This document shows, one piece after another, positions 11,321 to 22,231 of a DNA stretch of 64,000 bases. This DNA comes from Ehrlichia sp052043515 (GTDB lineage: Bacteria; Pseudomonadota; Alphaproteobacteria; Rickettsiales; Anaplasmataceae). A program made the position numbers and the translations under genes. Location: positions 620,001-684,000 of the forward strand of contig JBQEQX010000001.1 in NCBI GenBank assembly GCA_052043515.1, read 5' to 3'. The notes under the pieces were generated by a model. It saw only the letters and a program-made list of their open reading frames with translations. It did not search any database and had not been told where the DNA came from. Position 1 is the stretch's first letter; every line of letters starts with the position of its first letter.

Positions 11321-13197
11321 GTGCTTGGACCACAGCAGTTGATTTTTAATATGTATACTAAACCTGTTATACTTAGCAGGATAATGAACTGTGATATGTC
11401 ATTTATTGATTTGATTGCTCCTTTAAGTGCTGAGGAGATACTTTCATTAACATATGAGGGTGGTACAGTGTTGTATTATCTCATGATGTCATTGCACATT
11501 GTGTGCGGAGTTGACGATGTGGATAGTAATAATGCTATGAAAAGACAGGTTGAAAAGTTATTACTAGAAGCAGTTAGCACGTCGGAATCAATACTTCAGA
11601 GTGGGGACCAAAAGAAATTTCTTCAGTTTGCTACTCAAGATAAAGTTAGTGAATTGGGAGAGATACGCGATAAGTTAAAGATGCTATATGCATCTGTTGC
11701 TGGTAAAGTTTCTAGGACTTTATTAGATGCTATGAGTAGTGATGAAGATGTTACGGAACCGGATCAAGAAATTCTGCGGCAGGAAAAAATAGAGAGTAAA
11801 GTCAGGATATTTAACTCCGCGATAAATGTTATAAAAATAATTTCTAATACAATTAATAGTTCTGTTGCAAGAGGAGAAGTTTCTATCCAGCAAGTTTCTA
11901 ATTTTTTATCTTATTGTGATGTTTCTGCTGAATCACACATACCTGATACTATGAGTTTTTTAAACAGGTTGTATTTTCTAATCACTGACCGCGATTTAAG
12001 TGATTGTATGCGTGAATTAGTATCAACATTTCTGGTAAGTTTTTCTCAGTATACCCTTGATACATGCGGTAGAAATGCTATCCATTACGCTGTGAACATG
12101 TGTTGTTACGAAGAGCAAGAACGGTTTTTATCTGAAACAATACAACCTATAGTATGTAGTAGACCCTTAGTAGCTCGGACACTGGATAAATCAGGCAATA
12201 ATCTGATCCACTATGCTGTATCTTCTCCGTATGTAAATTTTAAAATTATTAAATATCTGTGTGAAAACTTTCCTGATATGGTGATGACAAAAAATGTCCA
12301 TGGTGATACTCCGCTGCATATCATGGCGAATACATATTTTGTTTATTTTGCAAGAGTAAGTGTATTTTTTGACTTTACTTGTGGGCGTAGTCTAAAAAAA
12401 ATTGCAAGACTTTGCTTCTATTAGTGAAATAAGAGAATATTTTTCAAAGATGAGTGCTGAGAATGTGATATTATCAAACAAACGCGCAGCATATTTGCGA
12501 GATTGTTTGCAGTGTTTTAGGCTTTTAATAACTTCTGTACCTCTAAGAGGGATATTTGAAGAGAAGAACAAAGCGGATTGTACAGTATATAGTATCTTGG
12601 GTGATAGTATTTATTATATATCTAGTGGAAATATTGAAGCTCTGTTGAGAAATTTTTCTGAGGTGAGTAGTACACTACCTATATATGATGATAGAATAGA
12701 TTCGCAATATAAAAAAGTGTGTAAGCCTGTATTTTGCAGGCGGACACGAACAAATTTGTACTCAAAAGAAAAAATGTGAGCGTCTGTTTTACCTGGATGC
12801 AAGAAACATATATAATCTAATGTCTAATAAGTTTACTGAACTTTGTGGTACTAGAACAGGGTGTAAATACATTGTTGAAAGTGGGAATTTTAATTTTTAC
12901 ATAGTATGCCTTGGATTAGTTTTACTTTCGTTTTTGTTTATTTTAAATACCATTGTGATTTTTAGAGTTGAACCGATTTTTGGTATCGAACGTAGTGTTT
13001 ATAGGACTACATTGTTTTTGGTAGTATCGATTAATGTATTTATAGCGTTTTGTGTGTCTTCTGTTTTATTTTGTAAATTTGTGGATTGTGATAATAAGAA
13101 ATTGATAGAACGTGGAGAAGCTAATATAAGTGAAATATTAGCATCACATTTGGATGTTAAAAGAATAGATATTGATCGCGAATCTAAGAGTGTATAG
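11321..13197 (+). CDS. Ankyrin-repeat membrane protein (two frameshifts)
   Basis: After repair this is one 624-aa protein. Residues 1-240 are mostly helical and unrecognised. At least two ankyrin-type repeats follow (TCGRNAIHYAVN; KSGNNLIHYAVSS and HGDTPLHIMAN, about 245-345). A soluble stretch leads to two hydrophobic helices near the C-terminus (FYIVCLGLVLLSFLFIL and TLFLVVSINVFIAFCVSSVL) and a short acidic tail. One surplus A lies in each of the runs 12394-12401 and 12769-12774. The GTG start at 11321 is supported by GAGG eight bases upstream. Ankyrin proteins in this family of bacteria are often host-directed, but the C-terminal helices argue for membrane anchoring. I cannot assign a function. 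Confidence 0.75.
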
Positions 13198-13959
13198 ATT
13201 ATCTGTGTTGATTTTAAGTTGATCCGCGTCCAACCCCAGTTATAGTTCTATACCGTGTTTAATAGTATCAGTTAGCTCTTTTTGCAATATTCTACGTGTT
13301 TTTGTTTTTGTAAATTTATGAATCTTAAAAATAGAAAATTGATAAAACCTAAAAAAAGTTGGTGTAAGTGGTTAATGTGAGATTTGGGTACTAAAGCGGT
13401 AATATTGGTGGCAGAAATAGAATAAACAGACATAGCAATGCCTTTGATCTTGTACCATTTTAAGTTATCTGTTGAAAATTGCTATTGTTCTTGACGTATG
13501 ATTTTAGCAACAGTATCTAAGTTTTATCCATCTTGGGAAAATTGGTATTAATAATCTTTGATTTCCTAAATATAGTCTTTCTGAAACAAGGGTCTTGTTC
13601 TTTATTTGAGAATCTCTAGTTCGATTTTCTAAGTGGCTGTATAGGAACTGTATGTAATTATTGTTCGAGTAGTATTTTATACAATGTTCTTTGTAGGTTG
13701 TGGTATTGTTGTTATCACATTCAACAAGAGTTTTTTATTTTTGAATATTGTTCAGCAATCCAAACGTATTATTTTATTAAACTTAGTTAGTATTGAGTAT
13801 TGTATCACAAACGTTTTTACAAAAGATTCCTTTCGCTTTTTAGTCTAATATAGTAATACGTTGAGTAACATTTAGCCCAATTTATTTTATTGTGGAGAAT
13901 CTTAATGTAAGGTTTAAATGTTATATATATTTCTCTTAGCCAGTTGTCTGTCTTTAAGT
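13198..13959. other. Intergenic gap with scattered coding-like reverse-strand stretches
   Basis: About 760 bases separate the ankyrin gene from ispB. On the reverse strand an open stretch of about 75 codons near 13510-13740, and others near 13250-13470, read as plausible protein when single-base shifts are allowed. They also contain in-frame stops not explained by homopolymers, and I recognise no family. It may be a decayed gene or chance open frames in AT-rich DNA. Confidence 0.3.
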
Positions 13960-14942
13960 CTAGAAAGTTCTATGTAAGATGCAATCTAATAACTTGTTAA
14001 GTGATGTTTTGTAGCGTGATTCTGTAAAGATATTTAAGCTCAATTTTGCTTGGCTTATATAAGCTGTTGCTATGTCTATTGATTTTTCGATTGCATTGTG
14101 TGTTTTTATGTAAGCCATGGCCTGATCTAGATTTGAGTTGACTGATATTTGGTTCCAGAATTTTTTTCTTCTTGAGTGGCATTTTGGTATGCAATGATGA
14201 CTGGTAAAGTGATCTTACCTGTTAAAAGGTCATTTCCTAGTTTTTTGCCAAACTGTTTTTCTGATGCTGTATAATCTAAAATATCATCCATTATTTGAAA
14301 AGATATACCAAAATTATTGCCAAAACTTTTTAATGCTGCTTTTTCTTCGTCACTTACTTGTGCTAGATCAGAGGCAGATTCACATGTTGCACTAAATAAA
14401 GAAGCTGTTTTTGCAGAAATAATTTCTATATATTTTTCTTTAGAAATGTTTACATTATGGCTAGATATCATCTGCTGTATCTCTCCTACTATGATAGTAT
14501 TGGATGTTTGAGATAATATAGATAGTATGTTTAGGTTTTTACACTCTATCAACCACTGGAAAGATATAGCAAGTAAAAAATCTCCAATTAAGATACTTGC
14601 TTTGTTCCCCCAAATAAAGTTTGCTGTTTTATTTCCTCTTCTTAGTTCACTTTCATCTATTACATCGTCATGTAGCAATGTTGTGTTGTGTATAAATTCA
14701 ATAGCTGCTGCAACATGTATTTTATCTTCTTTATTGTAATTTAGCATTTTACATATAATAAAAAAAAGTATAGGACGTATACGTTTGCCTCCGGATTTTA
14801 TCAAGTGGTGTATAATTTTTGTAATAAGATCGATGTTTTGATTGTTTTGATGCGAAATTAAATATTCCATAGCATCTAAATCTTGCTTGACTAATGATTT
14901 AAGTTGCAGCAGTGCGTTGTTAAAGTTACCTGTCATATCCAA
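13960..14942 (-). CDS. ispB: Polyprenyl diphosphate synthase (IspB-like, one frameshift)
   Basis: This trans-prenyltransferase builds the long isoprenoid tail of ubiquinone. The first Asp-rich motif LLHDDVIDESELRRG (about residues 91-105) and the second, FQIMDDILDYTASEKQFGK, are intact. GGKRIRP is in place for diphosphate binding. The frame breaks in the T7 run 14161-14167 (one base missing). Repair adds a helical C-terminus (EEKKFWNQISV to LLDCIL) ending at 13960, giving 327 aa. Chain length cannot be read safely from sequence, so octaprenyl is an assumption. Confidence 0.88.
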
Positions 14943-15676
14943 AACTAAAGTATTTACGTGTTAATAATATTTCTGTACTAAGATGACGAGTTTAGTAGCT
15001 TAATTTTAATTGGTAGTGTACATGTTTTTATTGTTATCTAAAACTTAAATATAACAATAAAGTAAATTATGGATGCATTTATTTTATCACTAATACTAGA
15101 CATGCCTAAAAATGTAGAGTTAATGATGAATTTTTATTAAATTGGCTAAAGAATGTTAATAATCGTCTTTACTAGATAAAGGAAAATTTTAACTAAAGAA
15201 GTATTATCTAATATTCATGAATTAAAATAGGAATCGGCCTGTTGGTTACATAATTAATTTTATTCTAACTCTACGGCAGATAATGAGTTTCCTATGTTAA
15301 TTTGTGTAGAGATTGTATGTTTTTCTCTATCTTAGTTTCTATTAGTTTTTACTGGTCAGTAAGTTGTATATAAGTAATAGTGATACATTTTTATGTGTAA
15401 TAAACATAAAATTACATAATTTGTTAGTTATGAAAAAAATTGTTACCATAAAAAAGAGTATTTTCAAAATTAACCTACTAAAAGCTGTATAATGTTTCAT
15501 ATAACGTGTGACTGTAATTTTTTTTACTTATTAGTATTTTAAATTTTTGTATACAAATTAGCTCGAGGGATGGCACGCGCCATCTCTTTAAATGTGAATG
15601 TTTATAAATCAAACGCAGGCCCCTGCACATTTTGTACAAGTGGACAATATACCAGAAACACGATAATGTAGAATTA
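14943..15676. other. Intergenic gap with a GC-rich hairpin island
   Basis: About 730 bases lie between glnA and ispB. Most is featureless AT-rich DNA. The exception is 15560-15640, which is GC rich and holds two perfect short hairpins, described separately. A 75-codon reverse frame through this region has no recognisable domain. Confidence 0.4.
15569..15626. other. GC-rich island with two perfect hairpins
   Basis: GATGGC-ACGC-GCCATC (15569-15584) and GCAGG-CC-CCTGC (15615-15626) form two compact stems 30 bases apart. The surrounding DNA is about 75 percent AT. The island begins about 50 bases beyond the glnA stop, on the downstream side. It could be part of a transcript end structure, a small RNA or a remnant of a lost gene. 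No T-run follows either stem directly, so I do not call a terminator. Confidence 0.35.
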
Positions 15677-17089
15677 TTAAGAACTATAGTAATTTGTAAA
15701 CTCAATAGGGTGCGGATGTAGGTTCAAATCTTTTACTTCCGATAGTTTTAAATTGATATATGAGTCAATTTGATCATTAGTAAACACGTCTCCTTTCAGT
15801 AAAAATTCCCTGTTTTTATCCAAATACTCCAAGGATTCTTCTAAGGAATTTGCAACAGCAGTTAATTGTTGTAATTCTGACTTATTCAACAAATATAAAT
15901 TCTTATCCAATGCAGGACCAGGATGAATTTTATTTTGTATTCCATATAAACCGGCCATTAATTGTGCAGAGAAGCATAGATATGGGTTTGCAAGTGGATC
16001 TGGAAACCGTACTTCTATTCTTTTGGCCTTAAGATCATTGTTTGAAACATATGGAATTCGAATAGCAGATGATCTATTTTCGTATGAGTAGGTTAGCCAA
16101 ATTGGTGCTTCAAAATGAGGCACTAGCCTTTTGTAACTATTTGTTGAAGGATTAGTAAATGCATTTATGGCCTTTCCGTATTTTATAATTCCACCTATGT
16201 AGTATAAGCATGTTTCTGAGATATTCCCGTCAGGATTTACAAAAAAGATTAGTATTGTCCATCCATAAAGATTGATGACAGTGCATACCACTACCGTTGT
16301 CCCCCATAACCGGCTTTGGCATAAAAGTTGCAGTTTTTCCGTAAGATGACGCAACTCCGTGTATTACATATTTACATTTTTGTACGTTGTCTGCACTACG
16401 TACTAACTCATCATATTGGAATCCAACTTCACATTGCGATGCAGCAACCTCGTGATGATGAATCAATGGGATTATACCTACTTCTTTGAACATTGTTAAC
16501 ATTTCTGACCGGAGATCATGTAGCGAGTCTACAGGAGGAGTTGGCATGTATCCCCCTTTAATTTTTGGATGATGGCTATTGTTTTGATATCCCTTCTCCT
16601 GAAGTAGGGTAGTATGTTCTGAGGAATCTATTTTAAAATAAGAATTATACATTCCTGTATAAAATTCAACATTATCAAAAAAAAAAAACTCTATTTCTGG
16701 ACCAAAGTAACACTTATCAGCAATTCCTGTAGATATCATATATTCAGATGCTTTCTGCGCTATATAGCGTGGATCCTTAGAATAATGAGATTGACTATAT
16801 GGATCTATCACGTTACAGATCATAACCAGTGTTGATTGAGCAGAAAACGGATCGCAAAAAGCAGTACCTATATCTGGCAGTAGTATCATATCAGATTTTT
16901 CTATTGATTGCCAGCCAGAGATTGATGAGCTATCGAAACTTACACCTGTTGATAACACCTGCAAGTTTATAGCTTCTGCACTGCGGGTTATATGATGCCA
17001 CTTACCGCTAGAATCTGTAAATCTTAAGTCAATAAAATTTATTGCATTTTTTTTATGTAGTTTAAAGTATCCTCTACAGAAAGGAACAT
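15677..17089 (-). CDS. glnA: Glutamine synthetase type I (two frameshifts)
   Basis: GlnA makes glutamine from glutamate, ammonia and ATP. Seen in order are the beta-grasp start (about residues 1-100, IDLRFTDSSGKWHH), FGPEIEFFFF, the glutamate-binding NGSGMHCHQSL, NAFTNPSTNSYKRLVP and the C-terminal HPHPIEF. One base is missing in the run 17047-17054 and one is surplus in 16241-16246, so the true start at 17089 (MFLSVEDTLNYIKK) is only reached after repair. The length is then 470 aa, exactly the usual size. No P-II or uridylyltransferase gene is nearby. Confidence 0.92.
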
Positions 17090-17293
17090 GATAAAGTTAC
17101 CAAGTTTAAAAACAACTAGGATATCAAGTTTCTTATTGTTTTGCAATATGCATAATTTGTATAATTTCCTAGGTACTAGTTTTAGTAGCGGGTAGGTGTG
17201 TAAATTTAGGTAGTTGTATTGATTGAGAAAAATCTTTACTTACTTTTAGGAAGATGATTCAATATGTACGTGCTGTATTTTACATTTAGTCGA

Positions 17294-17367
17294 GATCCTG
17301 TAGCTCAGTCTGGTAGAGCAACTGACTTTTAATCAGTAGGTCGCGCGTTCGAATCGCGCTGGGATCA
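17294..17367 (+). tRNA. tRNA-Lys (TTT)
   Basis: A full cloverleaf can be folded. It has a 7-base acceptor (GATCCTG with TGGGATC, two G-T wobbles), D-stem GCTC/GAGC, anticodon stem ACTGA/TCAGT with loop CTTTTAA (anticodon TTT), and T-stem GCGCG/CGCGC with loop TTCGAAT. The discriminator is A. CCA is not encoded. It sits 28 bases upstream of tyrS and may share its transcript. Confidence 0.95.
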
Positions 17368-17395
17368 CTGTTTTTTATAATAACCTGTTTCTAAG

Positions 17396-18583
17396 ATGAA
17401 GTTAGAGTCTCAATTCTTAAACTTTTTGTGTTCTCGTGGGTATTTTAATCAGTGTACTAACCTTAATGCGTTAGATCAATTAATGAGTCAGCAATGTGTT
17501 TGTGCGTATGTAGGATTTGATTGTACTGCTAAAAGTTTACATGTTGGTAGTTTAGTACAAATTATGATTTTAAGACACCTTCAAAGGTTTGGTCATAAAC
17601 CTATAGTATTGCTGGGAAATGGTACAACTAAGATAGGTGATCCTTCTGGTAAAGATAAATCACGCACAGTGTTATCCGTTGATGAAATTGAGGATAACAC
17701 ATTAGGTATCTATAAAGTATTAGAGAAATTCATTGCATTCGGTGATGGTCCAAATGATGCACTGTTAGTACACAATGCTGAATGGTTAGATAATTTAAAT
17801 TATATAGAGTTTCTAGGGAATGTAGGTAGGCATTTTTCTGTAAACAATATGTTGACTTTTGATAGTGTAAGACTGCGTTTAGAAAGAGAACAAAATCTTA
17901 GCTTTTTAGAGTTTAATTACATGTTGTTACAATCATATGATTTTGTTGAACTCAATCGACGTTATAATTGTCTGTTACAAATAGGCGGATCTGATCAATG
18001 GGGTAATATTGTTAATGGGGTGGAGCTAGGTAGAAAGTTGAGATTACCGGAACTTTTTGGTCTTACTACTAATTTAATACTTACGAGTTCGGGTGAAAAG
18101 ATGGGCAAAACTGCACAAGGTGCAGTATGGCTTAATGAGGATATGTACAGTCCTGTTAGTTATTGGCAATATTTTCGTAATGTTAAAGATGAGGATGTAG
18201 GTTGTTTTTTAAGATTATTTACAGAGTTGCCTCTTGATGAAATAGAAGAGTTAGAGTTTCTACAAGGGCATGAAATTAATGAAGCAAAAAAAATATTGGC
18301 TACTGAAGTCACTAAGATATGTCACGGAAAGGAACTTGCCCAGAGTATTGCTAATGATGCAGTTAAGGTTTTTGAATGTAGTGATGACACTGGGTTGTCG
18401 GATTTTTATGTAAGTAGGTGTGATGTAGAGTTGGGGTTACCCATAATAAAATTGCTTCAAATGTCTAAAATGGAAAAAAGTAGTAGTAGTGCAAGAAGAC
18501 TTATCAATGATAAGGGATGTAAGGTTAATGGCGTCGTTGTACCAGATATAAATTACAAATTGTCCTTGAAGGATTTTTTATAA
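17396..18583 (+). CDS. tyrS: Tyrosyl-tRNA synthetase
   Basis: This class I synthetase charges tRNA-Tyr. The HIGH-like motif is LHVGS (residues 48-52) and the KMSKS-like motif is KMGKT, with GGSDQWGNI between them, which is diagnostic for TyrRS. A C-terminal S4-like RNA-binding region (SSSSARRLINDKGCKVNG) completes the 395-aa protein. The frame is intact. It follows tRNA-Lys on the same strand with no clear Shine-Dalgarno sequence. Confidence 0.96.
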   Translation: MKLESQFLNFLCSRGYFNQCTNLNALDQLMSQQCVCAYVGFDCTAKSLHVGSLVQIMILRHLQRFGHKPIVLLGNGTTKIGDPSGKDKSRTVLSVDEIEDNTLGIYKVLEKFIAFGDGPNDALLVHNAEWLDNLNYIEFLGNVGRHFSVNNMLTFDSVRLRLEREQNLSFLEFNYMLLQSYDFVELNRRYNCLLQIGGSDQWGNIVNGVELGRKLRLPELFGLTTNLILTSSGEKMGKTAQGAVWLNEDMYSPVSYWQYFRNVKDEDVGCFLRLFTELPLDEIEELEFLQGHEINEAKKILATEVTKICHGKELAQSIANDAVKVFECSDDTGLSDFYVSRCDVELGLPIIKLLQMSKMEKSSSSARRLINDKGCKVNGVVVPDINYKLSLKDFL

Positions 18584-18685
18584 TTCATCCTACATTAAAT
18601 TAAGTTGTGGGAAAAAGCGTCATTTAAAAATAGTATTGAAGAGTGATTTTTAATCGGATTTATAGAATATAGGATAGAGACAATT

Positions 18686-19893
18686 ATGGTAGATTATGAA
18701 GAGATATTTAATAATAAAATCAAGCATATAAAGGAAGAAGGTAGATATAGAGAGTTTACAGGATTTTCACGCATCCCTGATCAATTTCCATACGCTATTG
18801 AATATTCTGGAAATAATGTAGTTACGTTGTGGTGCAGTAATGATTATTTGGGTATGGGACAAAATGAGCATGTAGTTCTTGCTATTAAAAATTTCAGTAG
18901 TAGTGTGGGTGCTGTGGGTGCTGGTGGTACAAGAAATATTGCTGGTACTACAAAAGAGATTATTGAACTTGAAAGATCATTAGCAGATTTGCATAAAAAA
19001 GCCAGCTGCGTTAACTTTCGTGTGTGGATACGTTGCAAATCAAACAACGATTAGCACACTACTTTCTGTTGTGCCAGATATTGTAGTTTTTTCTGATGAA
19101 AAAAACCATTCTTCTATGATCGAAGGAATAAGAGTGAGTAAAAGACCTAAATATATATTTAAGCACAATGATGTTAAACATCTTGAGGAGTTGTTAAAGT
19201 CTGTTGATAGGTCTATACCTAAGCTTATAGTTTTTGAGTCTTTATATTCTATGGATGGAGATATAGCTCCAATTGTGGAAATTTGTGATCTAGCTGATAA
19301 GTATGGTGCAATGACTTATGTTGATGAAGTACATGCAGTTGGTATGTATGGAAGTTGTGGTGGTGGTATATCAGAGCAAGAAAATATATCCGATAGAATT
19401 ACAATTATTCAAGGAACCCTTTCTAAGGCCTTTGGAGTAATGGGCGGGTATATTACTGGGTCAAAAAAGTTTAATAGATGTCGTTAGAAGTTTTGCTCCT
19501 GGGTTTATTTTTACTACAGCTTTATCTCCACTCATAGCATCATCTGCTAGAATAAGTGTTGAGCATTTAAAACACAGCTCGATTGAAAGAGAAAAACAAC
19601 GTGAAGTTGTGAGAAAAGTGAAAGAATCCTTCTCCAATGCTGGTATTAACTTTATGAGAACAAATACACATATTATTCCTATTATTATAGGTGACTCAGT
19701 TGCTTGTAAGGGTATTTCACAAATGCTGCTCAGGGATCATAAAATATATATACAATCAATTAATTATCCAACTGTGCCAGTGGGAACTGAAAGGTTAAGA
19801 ATTACTCCCACACCTTACCATACGGATGAGATGATAGATGTATTGACTCATGCTCTAATTGATGTTTTAAGAAAATTTAAGGTGATGAATTGA
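18686..19893 (+). CDS. hemA: 5-aminolevulinate synthase (two frameshifts)
   Basis: This PLP enzyme condenses glycine and succinyl-CoA, the first step of the alphaproteobacterial heme route. The start region (FTGFSRIPDQFPYAIEYSG), CSNDYLGMGQNE, GAGGTRNIAGTT, FVCGYVANQTTIS, YVDEVHAVGMYG and the PLP-lysine segment GTLSKAFGVMGGY are all present. One surplus base near AA 19013-19014 and one in the A6 run 19463-19468 split it. The repaired length is 401 aa, as in relatives. The presence of ALAS rather than the glutamyl-tRNA route supports an alphaproteobacterial host. Confidence 0.94.
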
Positions 19894-19948
19894 ATACAAT
19901 TTGTGTAGTTAATAATTTAAAAAATTATAACTAAGTTTCTATCTACTG

Positions 19949-20013
19949 TGCTCGCAAATATAACTTGGATGCGTGTTGAATAGCAAATACCCGCGAGCTG
20001 TTTTTTTTTTTTT
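19949..20013 (+). terminator. Probable intrinsic terminator after hemA
   Basis: GCTCGC (19949-19954) can pair with GCGAGC (19992-19997), and two bases later a run of 14 T residues begins (20000-20013). The loop is long (37 bases), which weakens the case. A GC-rich stem followed at once by a T14 run, 55 bases after the hemA stop, nevertheless fits a rho-independent terminator. The T count is unreliable. Confidence 0.5.
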
Positions 20014-20099
20014 GATTAATTTAAAATTTTTAGATGTAATTTTACTTGTCTGTAATAAATTAATTGATAAGTGAAGTATCTGATCTTTTATAAAAAAAG

Positions 20100-20468
20100 C
20101 TATGGTTCTTGCCAAGCGTTAGGGATATGTATTATTCCTTTTGAAAGCGAAAGAAAGTATAGATCAAATCTAATATCATGTTGTTTAAGGTCTGCGTGGT
20201 GAGTGATAAAATATTTTGCTACTCTAATGATTGATCGTTGCTGTTTATAGGTTATAGGAATTTCTGATCCAAATATACTACTTTTGACTTCTATAAAGAC
20301 TATGTGTTTATTTTTAGAAGCAATTATGTCTATTTCTCCCAGAACACACTTATATCTGTGTTTAATAATGTGATATAATTTGCACTTTAAAAGCCATATC
20401 ACTACTATCTCACCTAAATATCCTACAATGTAGTAAGCGACACGTTTGTAATTTTTCTTGAAAAACAT
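20100..20468 (-). CDS. yraN: YraN/UPF0102 family endonuclease-like protein
   Basis: The 122-aa protein has the restriction-endonuclease-like core of this family: GEIVVIWLLK early on, then GEIDIIASKNKHIVFIEVKSS, in which the E/D and EVK residues form the PD-(D/E)xK-type site. It is near the usual length and intact. The biochemical role is unproven in general. It stands alone, converging with hemA across the T14 run. Confidence 0.88.
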   Translation of the reverse strand: MFFKKNYKRVAYYIVGYLGEIVVIWLLKCKLYHIIKHRYKCVLGEIDIIASKNKHIVFIEVKSSIFGSEIPITYKQQRSIIRVAKYFITHHADLKQHDIRFDLYFLSLSKGIIHIPNAWQEP

Positions 20469-20634
20469 TGAGATTAAATTGTGTAATGAATGTAGTATAT
20501 AGGATTACTTGGTTAGAGCAAATAAGTATTTAATGTTTTTTCTTAACTTCTTGGAATTTGTAAAAATGATTTTTCCTTGAATAAGTAGTAGAAATAACAT
20601 AGGCTTAGTTTAGTTAATTCAGAGTTTTTTGAGC

Positions 20635-21516
20635 GTGTTTTTTCGTAATAGTACAAATATAGATTTTTCTAAGTGTGGAATATATGCTGTATCTTGTAGT
20701 AGTATTATGGTTGTTGTGTCAATTCTGCTTGTTCTGTTTAAGGGTATATGCTTTGGAACAGATTTTGCTGGTGGGATGATAATGGAACTTCGTGCAAATC
20801 ATATAAATATTAACAGTGTTAATTTAAAACTTCAGGAAAGAGGCTTTGTAGGTTTTTCTGTTCAGGGATTTAGTAATAACGATAAAGAATTGATGATTCG
20901 TTTTAAGATTGGAAAGGATTCTGATCAAACTAATACAGTTGAAAAGGTAAAGGAAATATTGAACGAGGTATTAGGAGAAGTAACGTATTTAAAAATAGAT
21001 TATGTTGGTCCACAAGTAGGATATAAACAAATTTTTGAAGGTTTATGTGCGATAATCTTTTCACTGTTTGGCATGTTTGTATATTTATGGGCAAGATTTC
21101 AGTGGAGATTCGCATTAGGTGGTGTTTTGGCATTGGTACACGATGTAATACTAACATTGGGTTTAGTTAGTCTATGTAATATTGAGTTTAATCTTTCCTC
21201 TACTGCAGCAATTTTGACGGTTATTGGTTATTCAGTAAATGATTCGGTGGTAATATACGATAGAGTTAGAGAGTTACTTAAAAAGAAATTAAAAGAAAAA
21301 TTTACTAAAGTTATTAATATGAGTATTAATGCTACTTTATCGAGAACGATATTGACATCTGGTACTACTATGTTAGCATCACTTCCTTTGATGTTATTCT
21401 GTAAAGGTACAGTAAGAGATTTGAGTATAATTGTGTGTTTTGGAATAGCTGTGGGGACGTATTCTTCAATATTTATAGCAACATCTTCTTTGTCTGCAAA
21501 GATGAACGAAACTTAG
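20635..21516 (+). CDS. secF: Protein translocase subunit SecF
   Basis: SecF works with SecD to use proton-motive force in Sec export across the inner membrane. A first helix precedes GTDFAGGMIMEL (the SecD/F periplasmic entry motif). Later helices follow, including VIGYSVNDSVVIYDRVRE and MLASLPLMLFCKGTVRDLS. The intact protein is about 293 aa, normal for short SecF forms. The start is uncertain between TTG 20629 and GTG 20635; I use the GTG. SecD is not in the window. Confidence 0.94.
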   Translation: MFFRNSTNIDFSKCGIYAVSCSSIMVVVSILLVLFKGICFGTDFAGGMIMELRANHININSVNLKLQERGFVGFSVQGFSNNDKELMIRFKIGKDSDQTNTVEKVKEILNEVLGEVTYLKIDYVGPQVGYKQIFEGLCAIIFSLFGMFVYLWARFQWRFALGGVLALVHDVILTLGLVSLCNIEFNLSSTAAILTVIGYSVNDSVVIYDRVRELLKKKLKEKFTKVINMSINATLSRTILTSGTTMLASLPLMLFCKGTVRDLSIIVCFGIAVGTYSSIFIATSSLSAKMNET

Positions 21517-22159
21517 TTTTTGTGTGTTGTATTAATATAGTTTTATCTTGTTTATTTCTGTAGGCATGTGTCTATAAGGGATGGTTTTGGTGAAATTAGG
21601 TTTAATGTTTTGTTTATAATGTTTTGAAGAACAATACCGAGTTATTTTCTATGAAGTATTGATTCAAATGTGTCAAGAATGTAAAACATGACTTTATGTC
21701 AGATAGTATAGTACAGGATTATAGAGATAACTTTAAAATTCTTCTATATTAAAAGTAGATAACCACGAAGTTGAATTTTAGATTGCAAACTTGGTACATA
21801 GTTGAGATTTTATTTGTAGCATTAAGATGCTGCGGTTTAACGAAATGTGTTAGAGTGTGAATAAAGATTCAATCCTCAATTATATGAAATGATAAGGATA
21901 AAAACCTCGTAAAACTTATTTATTACTATGTGGTGCTGTAAAGATAATCTGAGTTTGTAATAAAGCCTTTATATGTATAAGGCCAGTCCTGAGATATTTA
22001 ATATACATCATAATTTGGATATCTTAAGTGCTATTTTTTTAGGTAACATTACTTGCTGTGATAGATATTTAATTTTATGAGAAAAAAAGATAAGCATGCA
22101 ATATTTCTGTAGACCTGATACGTGAATTTACAGCAGCGCATTGTTTATTTTAAATTGGG
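21517..22159. other. Intergenic gap, nothing recognised
   Basis: About 640 AT-rich bases lie between secF and the reverse-strand tRNA-Cys. A short stem GCCTT/AAGGC near 21965-21983 has no T-run and is probably chance. I found no coding frame with a domain. Confidence 0.4.
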
Positions 22160-22231
22160 AGGCCGGGACCGGATTCGAACCGGCATTAAAGGATTTGCAG
22201 TCCTCCACATCCGCCTTTCTGCCACCCGGCC
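22160..22231 (-). tRNA. tRNA-Cys (GCA)
   Basis: Reading the reverse strand, the acceptor GGCCGGG pairs with CCCGGCC. The anticodon stem GAGGA/TCCTT-type loop contains CTGCAAA (anticodon GCA) and the T-stem is CCGGT-like with TTCGAAT. The discriminator is T, as expected for tRNA-Cys. CCA is not encoded. Its first base follows the aldolase stop codon without any spacer, so both must be on one transcript unless an internal promoter exists. Confidence 0.94.

Noticed and set aside
15478..15705. 75-codon reverse frame across the GC-rich island
   Set aside because: It overlaps the glnA end and shows no family. The GC-rich hairpins are better explained as structure than as coding sequence.
15715..15740. 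GGTTCAAATC resembling a tRNA T-loop
   Set aside because: It lies inside conserved glnA coding sequence and no cloverleaf can be folded around it.
21965..21983. GCCTT/AAGGC stem as a secF terminator
   Set aside because: The stem has only five pairs, no T-run follows and the distance from secF is about 450 bases.
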